From Croceibacterium mercuriale (GTDB lineage: Bacteria > Pseudomonadota > Alphaproteobacteria > Sphingomonadales > Sphingomonadaceae): a DNA stretch of 64,000 nt. Shown here one piece after another: positions 18,112-25,235 of the stretch. The stretch is taken from positions 248,001 through 312,000 of the forward strand of contig NZ_JTDN01000002.1 of NCBI RefSeq assembly GCF_000802385.1. Reading direction: 5' to 3'. Below the pieces are notes generated by a model, which had not been told where the DNA came from, did not search any database, and saw nothing but the letters and a program-made list of their open reading frames with translations. The position numbers and the translations under genes were made by a program. The first letter of the stretch is position 1. Every line of letters starts with the position of its first letter.

Positions 18112-18948
18112 ATGAAGCGCCTTCTTCCTGCACTTTGCCTGGGCCTGGCGCTGGTCATGCCCGGCACCGCACAGGCGTGGGGGCCGACCGGCCACCGGGT
18201 CGTGGCCGAGCTGGGGGACCGGTTCGTCTGCGGGCAGACCCGGCTGGAGATCCGCGACCTGCTGGGCACGGAGACGCTGGCCGATGCCGCCAACTGGCCC
18301 GATTACATGCGCCTGTCGCCGGACCCGCACTGGCATGACCGGACATTCCCGTGGCATTTCGTGACCATTCCTGACGGGCAGGGCTATGCCGCGACCGGAG
18401 CGCCGCCGGAAGGTGATGCGGTTTCCGCCCTGGCCCAGTCGCGCGCGACGGTGCTGGACCGCTCCGCCCCGCTGGAGGATCGCCGCGCCGCGCTGCGCAT
18501 GATCGTGCATTTCGTCGGCGACCTGAACCAGCCGCTGCATGCCGGCAACGCGACCGACCGGGGCGGCAACGACGCGATCGTCACGATGCGGGGCGAGGAC
18601 ATGAACCTGCACTCGGTCTGGGACAATGCGCTGATCGACCTGGAGCAGATGTCGTGGAGCGAGTGGGCCGACTTCCTGGAACGCAACATCACCAGCGAGC
18701 AGGCGATCGCCTGGTCCGGCACCGATCCGGTCGCCTGGGCGGACGAATCGCGCGGCCTGCATGGCCAGATCTATCCGGAGGTATCCTCGGAAACCGAAAA
18801 GGGGATGATCGACAGCGCATATATCTTCCGCACGCGCCCGCTTGTGCATCAGCAGCTGACCAAGGCGGGCCTCCGCCTCGCCAGCTATCTGGATGCCGCC
18901 TTCGGCCATTGCGCGGGTGGCACGCAGGTGGCGGCCGACGGCAACTGA
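18112..18948 (+). CDS. S1/P1 family nuclease, secreted
   Basis: 278 residues. Signal peptide to residue 22 (..GTAQA), so the mature protein begins W23-G-P-T-G-H, as required: in S1/P1 nucleases the amino-terminal tryptophan ligates zinc. Further zinc ligands lie in HFVGDLNQPLHAG, DRGGND and NLHSVWDNALID. It should cleave single-stranded nucleic acids or 3'-nucleotides in the periplasm or medium, probably for phosphate or nucleotide scavenging. RBS AAGGA is nearby. No operon partner. Confidence 0.92.
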   Translation: MKRLLPALCLGLALVMPGTAQAWGPTGHRVVAELGDRFVCGQTRLEIRDLLGTETLADAANWPDYMRLSPDPHWHDRTFPWHFVTIPDGQGYAATGAPPEGDAVSALAQSRATVLDRSAPLEDRRAALRMIVHFVGDLNQPLHAGNATDRGGNDAIVTMRGEDMNLHSVWDNALIDLEQMSWSEWADFLERNITSEQAIAWSGTDPVAWADESRGLHGQIYPEVSSETEKGMIDSAYIFRTRPLVHQQLTKAGLRLASYLDAAFGHCAGGTQVAADGN

Positions 18949-19067
18949 GCGCGGGCGGGCCGCGGCGGGCGGTCCGCCGGTTGCCCTTCCGCGCCTGTCA
19001 GGTGTAAGGGCCTGCCCTTCGGGGCGGCAGGTGGCGGCCCCAGGACAGTCATTCTTCCGGGGTTCTC

Positions 19068-19811
19068 ATGGCCGGCCATTCCAAGTTCAAGAACATCATG
19101 CACCGCAAGGGCGCGCAGGACAAAAAACGCTCCGCCCAGTTCTCCAAGCTCAGCCGCGAGATCACCGTGGCGGCGAAGTCGGGCATGCCCGATCCTGACA
19201 TGAACCCGCGCCTGCGGCTGGCGGTGAACAACGCCAAGGCGGTGTCCATGCCCAAGGACAACATCCAGCGCGCGATCGACAAGGCCGCGGCGGCCGGAGG
19301 CGAGGATTACGAGGAGATCCGCTATGAAGGCTATGGCCCGGGCGGGGTCGCCATCATCGTCGAGGCGCTGACCGACAACCGCAACCGCACCGCCACCAAT
19401 GTGCGCACCGCCTTCAGCAAGAATGGCGGCAACCTGGCCGCATCGGGCGCGGTCGCGCACGGGTTCGAGCGCAAGGGCCTGATCGAGTACCCGGCCACCG
19501 CCGGCGGCGAGGAGCAGGTGCTGGAAGCCGCGATCGAGGCAGGCGCCGACGATGTGGAAAGCAGCGAGGACGGCCACACGATCTGGACCGCGATGGAGTC
19601 GCTGCACGAGGTGGCCGGCGCGCTGGAGAAGGCGCTGGGCGAGCCCGAAAGCGTGAAGCTGGCGTGGAAGCCGGGCCTCAGCGTCGATGTGGCGGAGGAC
19701 GATGCGGGCACGCTGCTCAAGCTGATCGACACGCTGGAAGAGGATGACGACGTCCAGACGGTGTGGGGCAATTACGAGCTGTCCGACGCGGTGATGGAAT
19801 CGCTGGGCTGA
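19068..19811 (+). CDS. YebC/PmpR family transcriptional regulator
   Basis: 247 residues, full length. [21 protein letters not shown] at the N-terminus and the acidic second and third domains ([21 protein letters not shown]) are diagnostic of the YebC/PmpR family. Members bind DNA or help ribosomes at difficult stretches; which applies here is unknown. It sits directly upstream of ruvC, the conserved yebC-ruvC arrangement. Confidence 0.95.
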   Translation: MAGHSKFKNIMHRKGAQDKKRSAQFSKLSREITVAAKSGMPDPDMNPRLRLAVNNAKAVSMPKDNIQRAIDKAAAAGGEDYEEIRYEGYGPGGVAIIVEALTDNRNRTATNVRTAFSKNGGNLAASGAVAHGFERKGLIEYPATAGGEEQVLEAAIEAGADDVESSEDGHTIWTAMESLHEVAGALEKALGEPESVKLAWKPGLSVDVAEDDAGTLLKLIDTLEEDDDVQTVWGNYELSDAVMESLG

Positions 19812-19812
19812 C

Positions 19813-20289
19813 TTGCCACTGATCCTGGGCCTCGATCCCTCGCTGTCCTGCACCGGCTGGGGGGTGGTGCGCTGCGAGGGGTCGCGGCTGAGCCATGTGG
19901 CCAATGGCCAGGTGCCCAGCCCGGCTGGCGGTGCGCTGTCCGACCGGCTGGCCGCGCTCTATGCCGCGGTGGCGGCGGTGATTGCCGAGCACCAGCCGGA
20001 CCGCGCCGCAGTGGAGGAGGTGTTCGTCAACAAGAACGGGCAATCCACGCTGAAGCTGGCACAGGCGCGCGGCGCGGTGCTGGCGGCATGTGGCGCGGCC
20101 GCCCTGCCCGTGACCGAACATGCGGCGCGCAGCGTGAAGCAGGCGGTGGTTGGCACCGGCGCGGCGGAAAAGGCGCAGGTGCAGGCCATGCTGCGCGTGC
20201 TGCTGCCGGGCGCCGCGATCGTGGGCGCCGATGCGGCGGATGCGCTGGCGGTGGCGATCACCGCCGCGCAGCTGCCGCCGCGCTGGTGA
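19813..20289 (+). CDS. ruvC: Holliday junction endonuclease RuvC
   Basis: 158 residues, apparent TTG start one base after the yebC-family stop. RNase H-like fold with catalytic acids in ILGLDPS (D8), VEEVFVN, and GADAADALAVAI. It resolves Holliday junctions with RuvAB. ruvA and ruvB do not follow here; the next gene is convergent. Confidence 0.95.
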   Translation: MPLILGLDPSLSCTGWGVVRCEGSRLSHVANGQVPSPAGGALSDRLAALYAAVAAVIAEHQPDRAAVEEVFVNKNGQSTLKLAQARGAVLAACGAAALPVTEHAARSVKQAVVGTGAAEKAQVQAMLRVLLPGAAIVGADAADALAVAITAAQLPPRW

Positions 20290-20291
20290 CC

Positions 20292-21374
20292 TCAGCGCCG
20301 GTGCGTCAGGAAGAACCGCATCATCTCGCGTGACGCCTCCGGCCCGCTGGGATCGGTGTAGGAGCCGGACGCGTCACCGCCGGACCAGGCATGACCGGAT
20401 CCCTCGACCGTCCATTGCTCGATCAGCTCCGCGCCGGCCGGATCAACGCTGACGCTGCGCGTGAAGCTGCGTCCGGACGGGCTGCGGCCCTCCTCCACCC
20501 TGACTGTCAGCGTCACCCCGGCGGCGGCGGAAGCCGCGGCGATGATCTGCTGGCTGTTCGCCTCGTGCACGGTCGTGTCGCGGTCGCCGTGGAAGGTGAT
20601 GACGGGCACGAACCGTTCCTGCCGGCGTGCCGGGCCGCCGCGCTGCATTGCCATCAGCGCGCTGGGCAAATCCTTCGCGGCCCCGCATCCAAGGCCGGAA
20701 TGGATGCCGACGGCCGCGTAGATGTCGGGGTATTCCGCCGCCATGATCGCCGCCGCCGCGCCGCCGGCGGACAGGCCGGCGACATAGACGCGGGCCGGAT
20801 CGATCGCGTGATCGGCAATGACGTGGCGCGTGATGCCGGCCAGCAGGGCCGGCTCGCCCCTGTCACGCTGCTGGTCGCCCGGCTTGAACCAGTTCCAGCA
20901 CTTCTGCGCATTGGCGCTGGCGGTCTGCCGGGGATAGGCGACGAAGAAGCCCAGCTCGTCCGCCAGGGCATTCATGCCGGTGCCGCGGGCGAAGTCCTCC
21001 GGCGATTGCGTGCAGCCGTGCAGCATCACCACCAGCGGCATGCCGGCCATGGCGTTGGCGGGATGATACAGCCTGTAGCCGATGGTGCCCTCGCGCCCGC
21101 TCCAGGACTGCTCCTCGAAGCGGCCCTGCCCGGTGGCGGCGGCCGCCGCCTTGTCCGGGCCTGGCGTGGCACTGGCGGACGCCGGTGACGGCTTCGCCCG
21201 CCAGACGCCACCATCCGACACCAGATCGATCAGGGCATCGTTGCGGCCGGCTGCAGCCGGTGTACCGTCTGACGTGCCTGCGCCGGGACCGCCCTGCAGC
21301 AGAGCGGTCGCCTCCATCAGCTTGCCGGACCGGGTGAGGCGAAGCACCTCCGCCATCGAATCGCTCAATGCCAT
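20292..21374 (-). CDS. PHB depolymerase-family esterase (LpqC/Esterase_phd)
   Basis: 360 residues from the ATG at 21374, which has AAGGAC upstream; a GTG at 21398 overlapping the previous stop lacks an RBS. An N-terminal region of about 90 residues (Ala/Gly/Pro-rich) precedes an alpha/beta hydrolase domain: LVVMLHGCTQSP (oxyanion), GLSAGGAAA (nucleophile serine), ITFHGDRDTTV (acid), GSGHAWSGG (histidine). This is the intracellular-type PHB depolymerase/feruloyl esterase group; no signal peptide is visible. Lies downstream of a ribbon-helix-helix regulator. Confidence 0.85.
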   Translation of the reverse strand: MALSDSMAEVLRLTRSGKLMEATALLQGGPGAGTSDGTPAAAGRNDALIDLVSDGGVWRAKPSPASASATPGPDKAAAAATGQGRFEEQSWSGREGTIGYRLYHPANAMAGMPLVVMLHGCTQSPEDFARGTGMNALADELGFFVAYPRQTASANAQKCWNWFKPGDQQRDRGEPALLAGITRHVIADHAIDPARVYVAGLSAGGAAAAIMAAEYPDIYAAVGIHSGLGCGAAKDLPSALMAMQRGGPARRQERFVPVITFHGDRDTTVHEANSQQIIAAASAAAGVTLTVRVEEGRSPSGRSFTRSVSVDPAGAELIEQWTVEGSGHAWSGGDASGSYTDPSGPEASREMMRFFLTHRR

Positions 21375-21394
21375 GGGATTGTCCTTGAAAGAGG

Positions 21395-21811
21395 TCACTT
21401 GAGGCGATCGGCCAGCGCGGCCTTGACGGCAGCACTGGCGTGGAATGCGCCCAGAACTGTGAGGGATGCGATCGCGGCGCGCGCGAGATCGGGGGTTACG
21501 TCGGTGTCGATCGTCGCCAGCCCCAGCACCCGGATGTCGAGCGTCTCGCCCGCATCACGGACTGCCTCCAGCTGGGTGCGGGTGAAATGGCTGATGCCGA
21601 GGTCGAGCTGCTTGCGGACGGTCGACTTCTCGGCCGCCTCGCGGTGCCGTTCCAGCTGGTTGCGGACGGCGGTGCGGATGAAATCGGAACGGTTGGAGTA
21701 GAAGCCGTCACGCACCAGCAGGTCGATATGCCCGAGATCGACATAGCCCAGGTTGATCGTGATCTTTTCGCTATCCGGCCGGGGCCGCAGCTCCTGAACG
21801 TTGCTCACCAT
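21395..21811 (-). CDS. CopG-like ribbon-helix-helix transcriptional regulator
   Basis: 138 residues, RBS AGGAG three bases before the ATG. SEKITINLGYVDLGHIDLLVRDGFYSNRSDFIRTAVRNQLERH forms a beta strand and two helices of the ribbon-helix-helix fold; the C-terminal 75 residues may bind a ligand or oligomerise. First gene of a two-gene operon with the esterase. Three copies of TGGATGGT sit directly upstream, so it probably represses its own operon, perhaps in response to a PHB-related or ester signal (inference). Confidence 0.82.
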   Translation of the reverse strand: MVSNVQELRPRPDSEKITINLGYVDLGHIDLLVRDGFYSNRSDFIRTAVRNQLERHREAAEKSTVRKQLDLGISHFTRTQLEAVRDAGETLDIRVLGLATIDTDVTPDLARAAIASLTVLGAFHASAAVKAALADRLK

Positions 21812-21820
21812 CTGCTCCTA

Positions 21821-21851
21821 ACCATCCAACTGGATGGTAAATGGATGGTAA
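21821..21851. promoter_or_regulatory. Probable operator: inverted plus direct repeats of TGGATGGT
   Basis: ACCATCCA and TGGATGGT (21821-21828, 21831-21838) form a perfect 8-bp inverted repeat around AC. A second TGGATGGTAA follows at 21842-21851, exactly 11 bases (one helical turn) after the first at 21831-21840. The cluster lies 10 bases before the start of the RHH regulator gene. Ribbon-helix-helix dimers bind such phased short repeats cooperatively, so autoregulation is the natural reading. Confidence 0.6.
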
Positions 21852-21913
21852 GGCGCAGATGTTCAAGGCGTCATTTCGCAGGTGCAGCAAAAGGCACCCG
21901 GTCACAAAAGGCC

Positions 21914-22045
21914 TTACTTGTTACGAAAGTTCTCGAGGCCCCGCACCGTGCCAGGCTTCACCGTGGGCTCGGACGCGTTCACCTTGGGCTTCTCAACCTT
22001 GGGCTTGCGGACCTCGCGATTGGATTTCTTCTGACCCTTGGCCAA
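21914..22045 (-). CDS. Small basic protein, unknown function
   Basis: 43 residues, TTG start at 22045 with AGGAGACGGGTC directly before it. Nearly a quarter of residues are Lys and several are Arg, arranged as MAKGQKKSNREVRKPKVEKPK then a short less charged tail ending NFRNK. It looks like a nucleic-acid-binding or ribosome-associated peptide; I do not know a named family. It follows the YegP-like gene by 35 bases on the same strand. RBS and composition support a real gene. Confidence 0.6.
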   Translation of the reverse strand: MAKGQKKSNREVRKPKVEKPKVNASEPTVKPGTVRGLENFRNK

Positions 22046-22080
22046 GACCCGTCTCCTGAAGCGTGATTATCGTTGCGTGT

Positions 22081-22428
22081 TCAGGCGACGGTCGCGCGAG
22101 CGGCGCGCGCCTGCAGGATGGCCACGGCCTCCCGGCAATGGGCTTCGCTGCGGTAGCCGCCTGCCTCGACGAGGATCGCACCGTCCGGATCCGTCAGGCG
22201 CCAGCGCCAGTCTCCGCCCGCAAACTGGGTGGAGGTCAGGCTGGTCGACTGCACCCGGAAGATGGCAAAGTGCCCCTGATGCGCCTCGCCGATCTCGCTG
22301 AGGATGACACCGCACCCGGCCTGGTCGTTGGACGGGAAGCCGTGTCCGGTCTGTTCCATGAAATGCCGGTCGGCAGACAGCTGCCCGCCATCAGGCATGC
22401 CGGTCTGGCGGGTGGATTCGTGCATCAT
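22081..22428 (-). CDS. Protein with one YegP-like (DUF1508) repeat
   Basis: 115 residues from the ATG at 22428 (a second ATG follows at once). The C-terminal half, FRVQSTSLTSTQFAGGDWRWRLTDPDGAILVEAGGYRSEAHC, resembles a single YegP/DUF1508 repeat; E. coli YegP has two. The N-terminal 55 residues are not recognisable. Third gene of a - strand run that starts at 22920 and includes the DUF2384 protein just upstream. Confidence 0.65.
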   Translation of the reverse strand: MMHESTRQTGMPDGGQLSADRHFMEQTGHGFPSNDQAGCGVILSEIGEAHQGHFAIFRVQSTSLTSTQFAGGDWRWRLTDPDGAILVEAGGYRSEAHCREAVAILQARAARATVA

Positions 22429-22429
22429 G

Positions 22430-22711
22430 TCAGGCCTCCGTCGCCGCAGGAACGGGCAAACGGCCAAGCGCGGCCTCGACACTGGCGAAGCCCTGCGCAC
22501 TGCTGGTCGCCAGATCGAGCGGGCGGGTGCCCAGCTCGGCATTGTCGCTGTTGAGGAAGGCGATCGCCCCTTCGCGGCCGAGCCGCTGGAAGGCGATCCG
22601 CGTGATCTCCCCCTGGCGGCGCGCATCGTCCGGCTGCAGCCGCGGGGCATCGGCCCGGCGGAAGCGTACGGGGCCACGCTTGGGCGTCGGGGTTTCTACG
22701 GGATCGCTCAT
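22430..22711 (-). CDS. MbcA/ParS/Xre toxin-binding-domain (DUF2384) protein without a RES partner
   Basis: 93 residues from the ATG at 22711. The C-terminal half, AIAFLNSDNAELGTRPLDLATSSAQGFASVEAALGRL, fits the DUF2384 toxin-binding domain of MbcA/ParS/Xre antitoxins (W/FL, N, LG.RPLDL, G...V...L). The basic N-terminal 30 residues do not look like an Xre helix-turn-helix. Its usual partner, a RES-domain NAD-degrading toxin, is not adjacent on either side. Overlaps the upstream 70-residue ORF (ATGA). It may be an orphan regulator rather than an antitoxin. Confidence 0.72.
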   Translation of the reverse strand: MSDPVETPTPKRGPVRFRRADAPRLQPDDARRQGEITRIAFQRLGREGAIAFLNSDNAELGTRPLDLATSSAQGFASVEAALGRLPVPAATEA

Positions 22712-22920
22712 GCCGGGCAGCCTTGCGGATGTGCCGGAACAGCGGCCAGCCCTTCCCAGGAGAGGGCCGCAGCCGCCTTGAGCCCGCGCTGCATCGTGCC
22801 GATCCGCGCCGCCAGCAGCGACGCGTCGATCCGTGATGCGTTCCGGCTGGCACACGACGGCGCCCGGTCGGCCCTGATCAACATGAGCTGATGATCGAAA
22901 TAAAGCTGGTTCAGGTCCAT
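22708..22920 (-). CDS. Small protein, first gene of the DUF2384 operon
   Basis: 70 residues, strong RBS (GAGGAG) before the ATG at 22920. Begins MDLNQLYFDHQLMLIRAD, then a helical, Ala/Arg-rich remainder. I do not recognise a family. The stop overlaps the start of the DUF2384 gene, so the two products are made together and may interact. No catalytic motif suggests a toxin. Confidence 0.6.
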   Translation of the reverse strand: MDLNQLYFDHQLMLIRADRAPSCASRNASRIDASLLAARIGTMQRGLKAAAALSWEGLAAVPAHPQGCPA

Positions 22921-22992
22921 GTCGGGCTCCTCGACGTAAGCGGGAGCACGACGTGTCTCTCAGCCGCAGGCGCCTACACGAGCGTTTACCTG

Positions 22993-23014
22993 CGATGTAA
23001 TCTATATAGCATCG
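22993..23014. promoter_or_regulatory. AT-rich inverted repeat upstream of the DUF2384 operon
   Basis: CGATG (22993-22997) and CATCG (23010-23014) flank TAATCTATATAG, an unusually AT-rich patch for this genome. On the - strand the patch contains TATATAG/TATAGAT, a plausible -10 box. It lies about 75 bases upstream of the first gene of the DUF2384 run. Could be promoter plus operator; evidence is short-motif only. Confidence 0.35.
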
Positions 23015-23067
23015 AAGGGGCCGAATTGTAAGCGGTTAGTCCGGCCTGACCTGCGGGGATTGTACCC

Positions 23068-23739
23068 TCAGGCGTTGACGTCGGCGTAGTGACTGGCGCC
23101 CGGCACGCCTTCCATCTTCTCCAGCAGCAACGGCCGGAAGCTGGGGCGGCTCTTGATCACCCGGTACCATCCGTGTGCGCCATCATGGCCGGTCCAGTCC
23201 AGCCCGCCGAGATAGTCCGCGACCGACAATTGCGCGGCAGCGGCGAAGTCGGCCAGGCTCAACTGTGCGCCCGCCAGCCACCGGCGGGTATCGACCAGCC
23301 AGTCGATATAATCGAGATGCTCGTGCGCGGCGCGCATCGCCTGGCGCAGCGCCTGCGAATCAGGCGGCTGGCGCAGCACTATCCGCTTGGTCATCTTCTC
23401 GTGAAGCAGCGGGCTGACCACGTCGGCGAACAGCACCTCGTCGAACAGGGCGACCAGCCGGCGGATCTCCGCCCGGGCGGCGGCGGTGCCCAGGATCAGC
23501 GGGCTGCGCTCCACCGTCTCCTCGAAATATTCGCAGATCGCCTGGCTGTCGGCCAGCGCGAGGTTCTTTTCCTCCAGCCACAACGCCGGGGTCCGCCGGG
23601 CATGGTTCACATGGCCGAACAGGTCCGACGGATCCCACGGATGCTCGCGCAGGATCTCGTACGCCACGCCCTTCTCGCTCAGCGCGAGGCGGACCTTGCG
23701 ACTGAAGGGGCACAGGGGAAAGGCAAACAGCTGCCACAT
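23068..23739 (-). CDS. Glutathione S-transferase-fold protein, possibly FzlA
   Basis: 223 residues from the ATG at 23739; the longer frame adds non-family sequence. Thioredoxin-like N-terminal domain with FPLCPFSRKVRLALSEKG and the ALADSQAICEYFEE segment, then an all-helical C-terminal GST domain. The CPFSRKVR start and the C-terminal HYAD tail recall FzlA, the FtsZ-binding GST homologue conserved in Alphaproteobacteria and needed for constriction in Caulobacter. It could instead be an ordinary GST. Diverges from trmB. Confidence 0.8.
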   Translation of the reverse strand: MWQLFAFPLCPFSRKVRLALSEKGVAYEILREHPWDPSDLFGHVNHARRTPALWLEEKNLALADSQAICEYFEETVERSPLILGTAAARAEIRRLVALFDEVLFADVVSPLLHEKMTKRIVLRQPPDSQALRQAMRAAHEHLDYIDWLVDTRRWLAGAQLSLADFAAAAQLSVADYLGGLDWTGHDGAHGWYRVIKSRPSFRPLLLEKMEGVPGASHYADVNA

Positions 23740-23839
23740 GGGCGGCGTCCCTGCCATGAAGTGCGGCGGCGCGCCAGCATCTTGGCTGGTGGCGGGGTGC
23801 TTGCCTGTGCCGATGCGGGCCGTTACCGGCACCCGCGCC

Positions 23840-24538
23840 ATGACTGCCCACAAATCCGGTGACCCCACCACGCTGAACCGCCTCTATGGCCGATCGAAGG
23901 GCAAGGCGCTGCGCGACCGCCAGCTGCAGCTGGTCGAGACGCTGCTGCCCCGGCTGGCGATCCCGGACGATGGCCCGGTCACGGCACAGGCGCTGTTCGG
24001 CAGCGACGGGCCGCTGCATTTCGAGATCGGCTTCGGAGCGGGCGAGCACCTGGCCTATCGCGCGGACCTGCTGCCCGATCACCGCTTCATCGGCGCGGAG
24101 CCGTTCCTGAACGGCGTCGCCGCCGCGCTGGTCCATGTGGAGGATGGCGCGCTGGCCAATGTGCGGCTGCATCATGGCGATGCGCTGGAGGTGCTGGCCC
24201 GCATTCCAGACGGCACGCTGTCCTTTGCCTATCTGCTGCATCCCGACCCATGGCCCAAGGCGCGCCATGCCAAGCGGCGGATGATGAATGACGGCCCGCT
24301 GGACCTGATCGCCGCCAAGCTGCGCCCCGGTGGCGAGTTCCGCTTCGGCACCGATCACCCGGTCTACCTGCGGCACGCGCTGATGGTGATGCGCCGGCAC
24401 TGGCACCAGTTCGAATGGCTGGCGGACGGTCCGCAGAGCTTCCAGCAGCGCCCCGGCGGCTGGTGCGAGACGCGGTACGAGGCCAAGGCCCGCAGACTGG
24501 GGCACGAGGTCTGGTACTTCCGCTACCGTCGCAAGTAG
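23840..24538 (+). CDS. trmB: tRNA (guanine-46-N7)-methyltransferase
   Basis: 232 residues from the ATG at 23840. RLYGRSKGKALRDRQ at the N-terminus, SAM site HFEIGFGAGEHLAYRA, LLHPDPWPKARHAKRRMM and the C-terminal TRYEAKARRLGHEVWYFRY are the TrmB motifs. It methylates G46 in the tRNA variable loop. Convergent with the methyltransferase that ends the ABC operon. Confidence 0.95.
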   Translation: MTAHKSGDPTTLNRLYGRSKGKALRDRQLQLVETLLPRLAIPDDGPVTAQALFGSDGPLHFEIGFGAGEHLAYRADLLPDHRFIGAEPFLNGVAAALVHVEDGALANVRLHHGDALEVLARIPDGTLSFAYLLHPDPWPKARHAKRRMMNDGPLDLIAAKLRPGGEFRFGTDHPVYLRHALMVMRRHWHQFEWLADGPQSFQQRPGGWCETRYEAKARRLGHEVWYFRYRRK

Positions 24539-24545
24539 CCCCGCG

Positions 24546-25235
24546 TCAGGCGCAGGCGACCCAGCCGCGCCAGGTGAAGGCGGCGTAGAACTGTTCGATG
24601 CCGCCGAAGCCGGCGTCGCGCAGGCAGGCCTCGTCGCCCGCGGGATCGATCGCCGGCAGGGTGGCGGCGACCGCGGCGCGCGCCTGCTCCGCCATGGCGG
24701 GATCGACGCCCATGCTGGTGGCAAAGGCGGCATAGCGGGTCAGCCAGCGGGTCCGGGCGGGTTCGTCCTGCGGGAAGCTGGCATGCGCCACCACCAGCGG
24801 GGCACCGGGCTTCATGCGCGCGCGCATCCGCCGCAGGGTTTCGGTCCGCTCCTCCCGTTCCAGGAAGTGCAGCGTCAGCAGGCAGGTCGCGGCATCGAAT
24901 GGGCCGGCGGGGGCGGCCTCGATCGTGCCTTCGATCAGCTCCGCCCGGGCTGCATCCGCGCCCATGGTCTGCCGGGCGAGGTCCAGCATCGGCCCGGCGG
25001 GATCGACCCCGGTGAAGCGCCAGCCCGGCTGTGCCTGCGCCAGCGCAGCCAGTTCCAGCCCGCCGCCTGCGCCCAGCACCAGCACATGCGCCTGCGGCCC
25101 GGCGCGTTCGGCCAGCAGGATCGCGGTCATCCGGTGCAGCGCCTCCAGCCCCGGCGTGAACCGTCGCGGACCGTCGATATAGGCGGCCGTCCGGGCAGGA
25201 TCGCGGAACATGGCGATGAACGGGTTCTCAGTCAT
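24546..25235 (-). CDS. Class I SAM-dependent methyltransferase
   Basis: 229 residues. The SAM motif is VLVLGAGGGLELAAL (about residues 51-65) followed by GVDPAGPMLDLARQ; ATCLLTLHFLEREER is the usual post-motif segment. Substrate unknown. It overlaps the end of the second ABC permease by 8 bases, so it is the last cistron of a four-gene exporter operon, which suggests it modifies the exported compound or its target. Confidence 0.8.
   Translation of the reverse strand: MTENPFIAMFRDPARTAAYIDGPRRFTPGLEALHRMTAILLAERAGPQAHVLVLGAGGGLELAALAQAQPGWRFTGVDPAGPMLDLARQTMGADAARAELIEGTIEAAPAGPFDAATCLLTLHFLEREERTETLRRMRARMKPGAPLVVAHASFPQDEPARTRWLTRYAAFATSMGVDPAMAEQARAAVAATLPAIDPAGDEACLRDAGFGGIEQFYAAFTWRGWVACA

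Noticed and set aside
19011-19031. Terminator between the S1/P1 nuclease and the YebC-family gene
   Set aside because: CCTGCC/GGCAGG with a TTCG-containing loop is short, lacks a T-run and is common by chance in such GC-rich DNA.
22430-22920. Classical type II toxin-antitoxin pair
   Set aside because: The DUF2384 protein is supported, but the 70-residue partner shows no toxin motif; recorded as a finding instead of a TA call.
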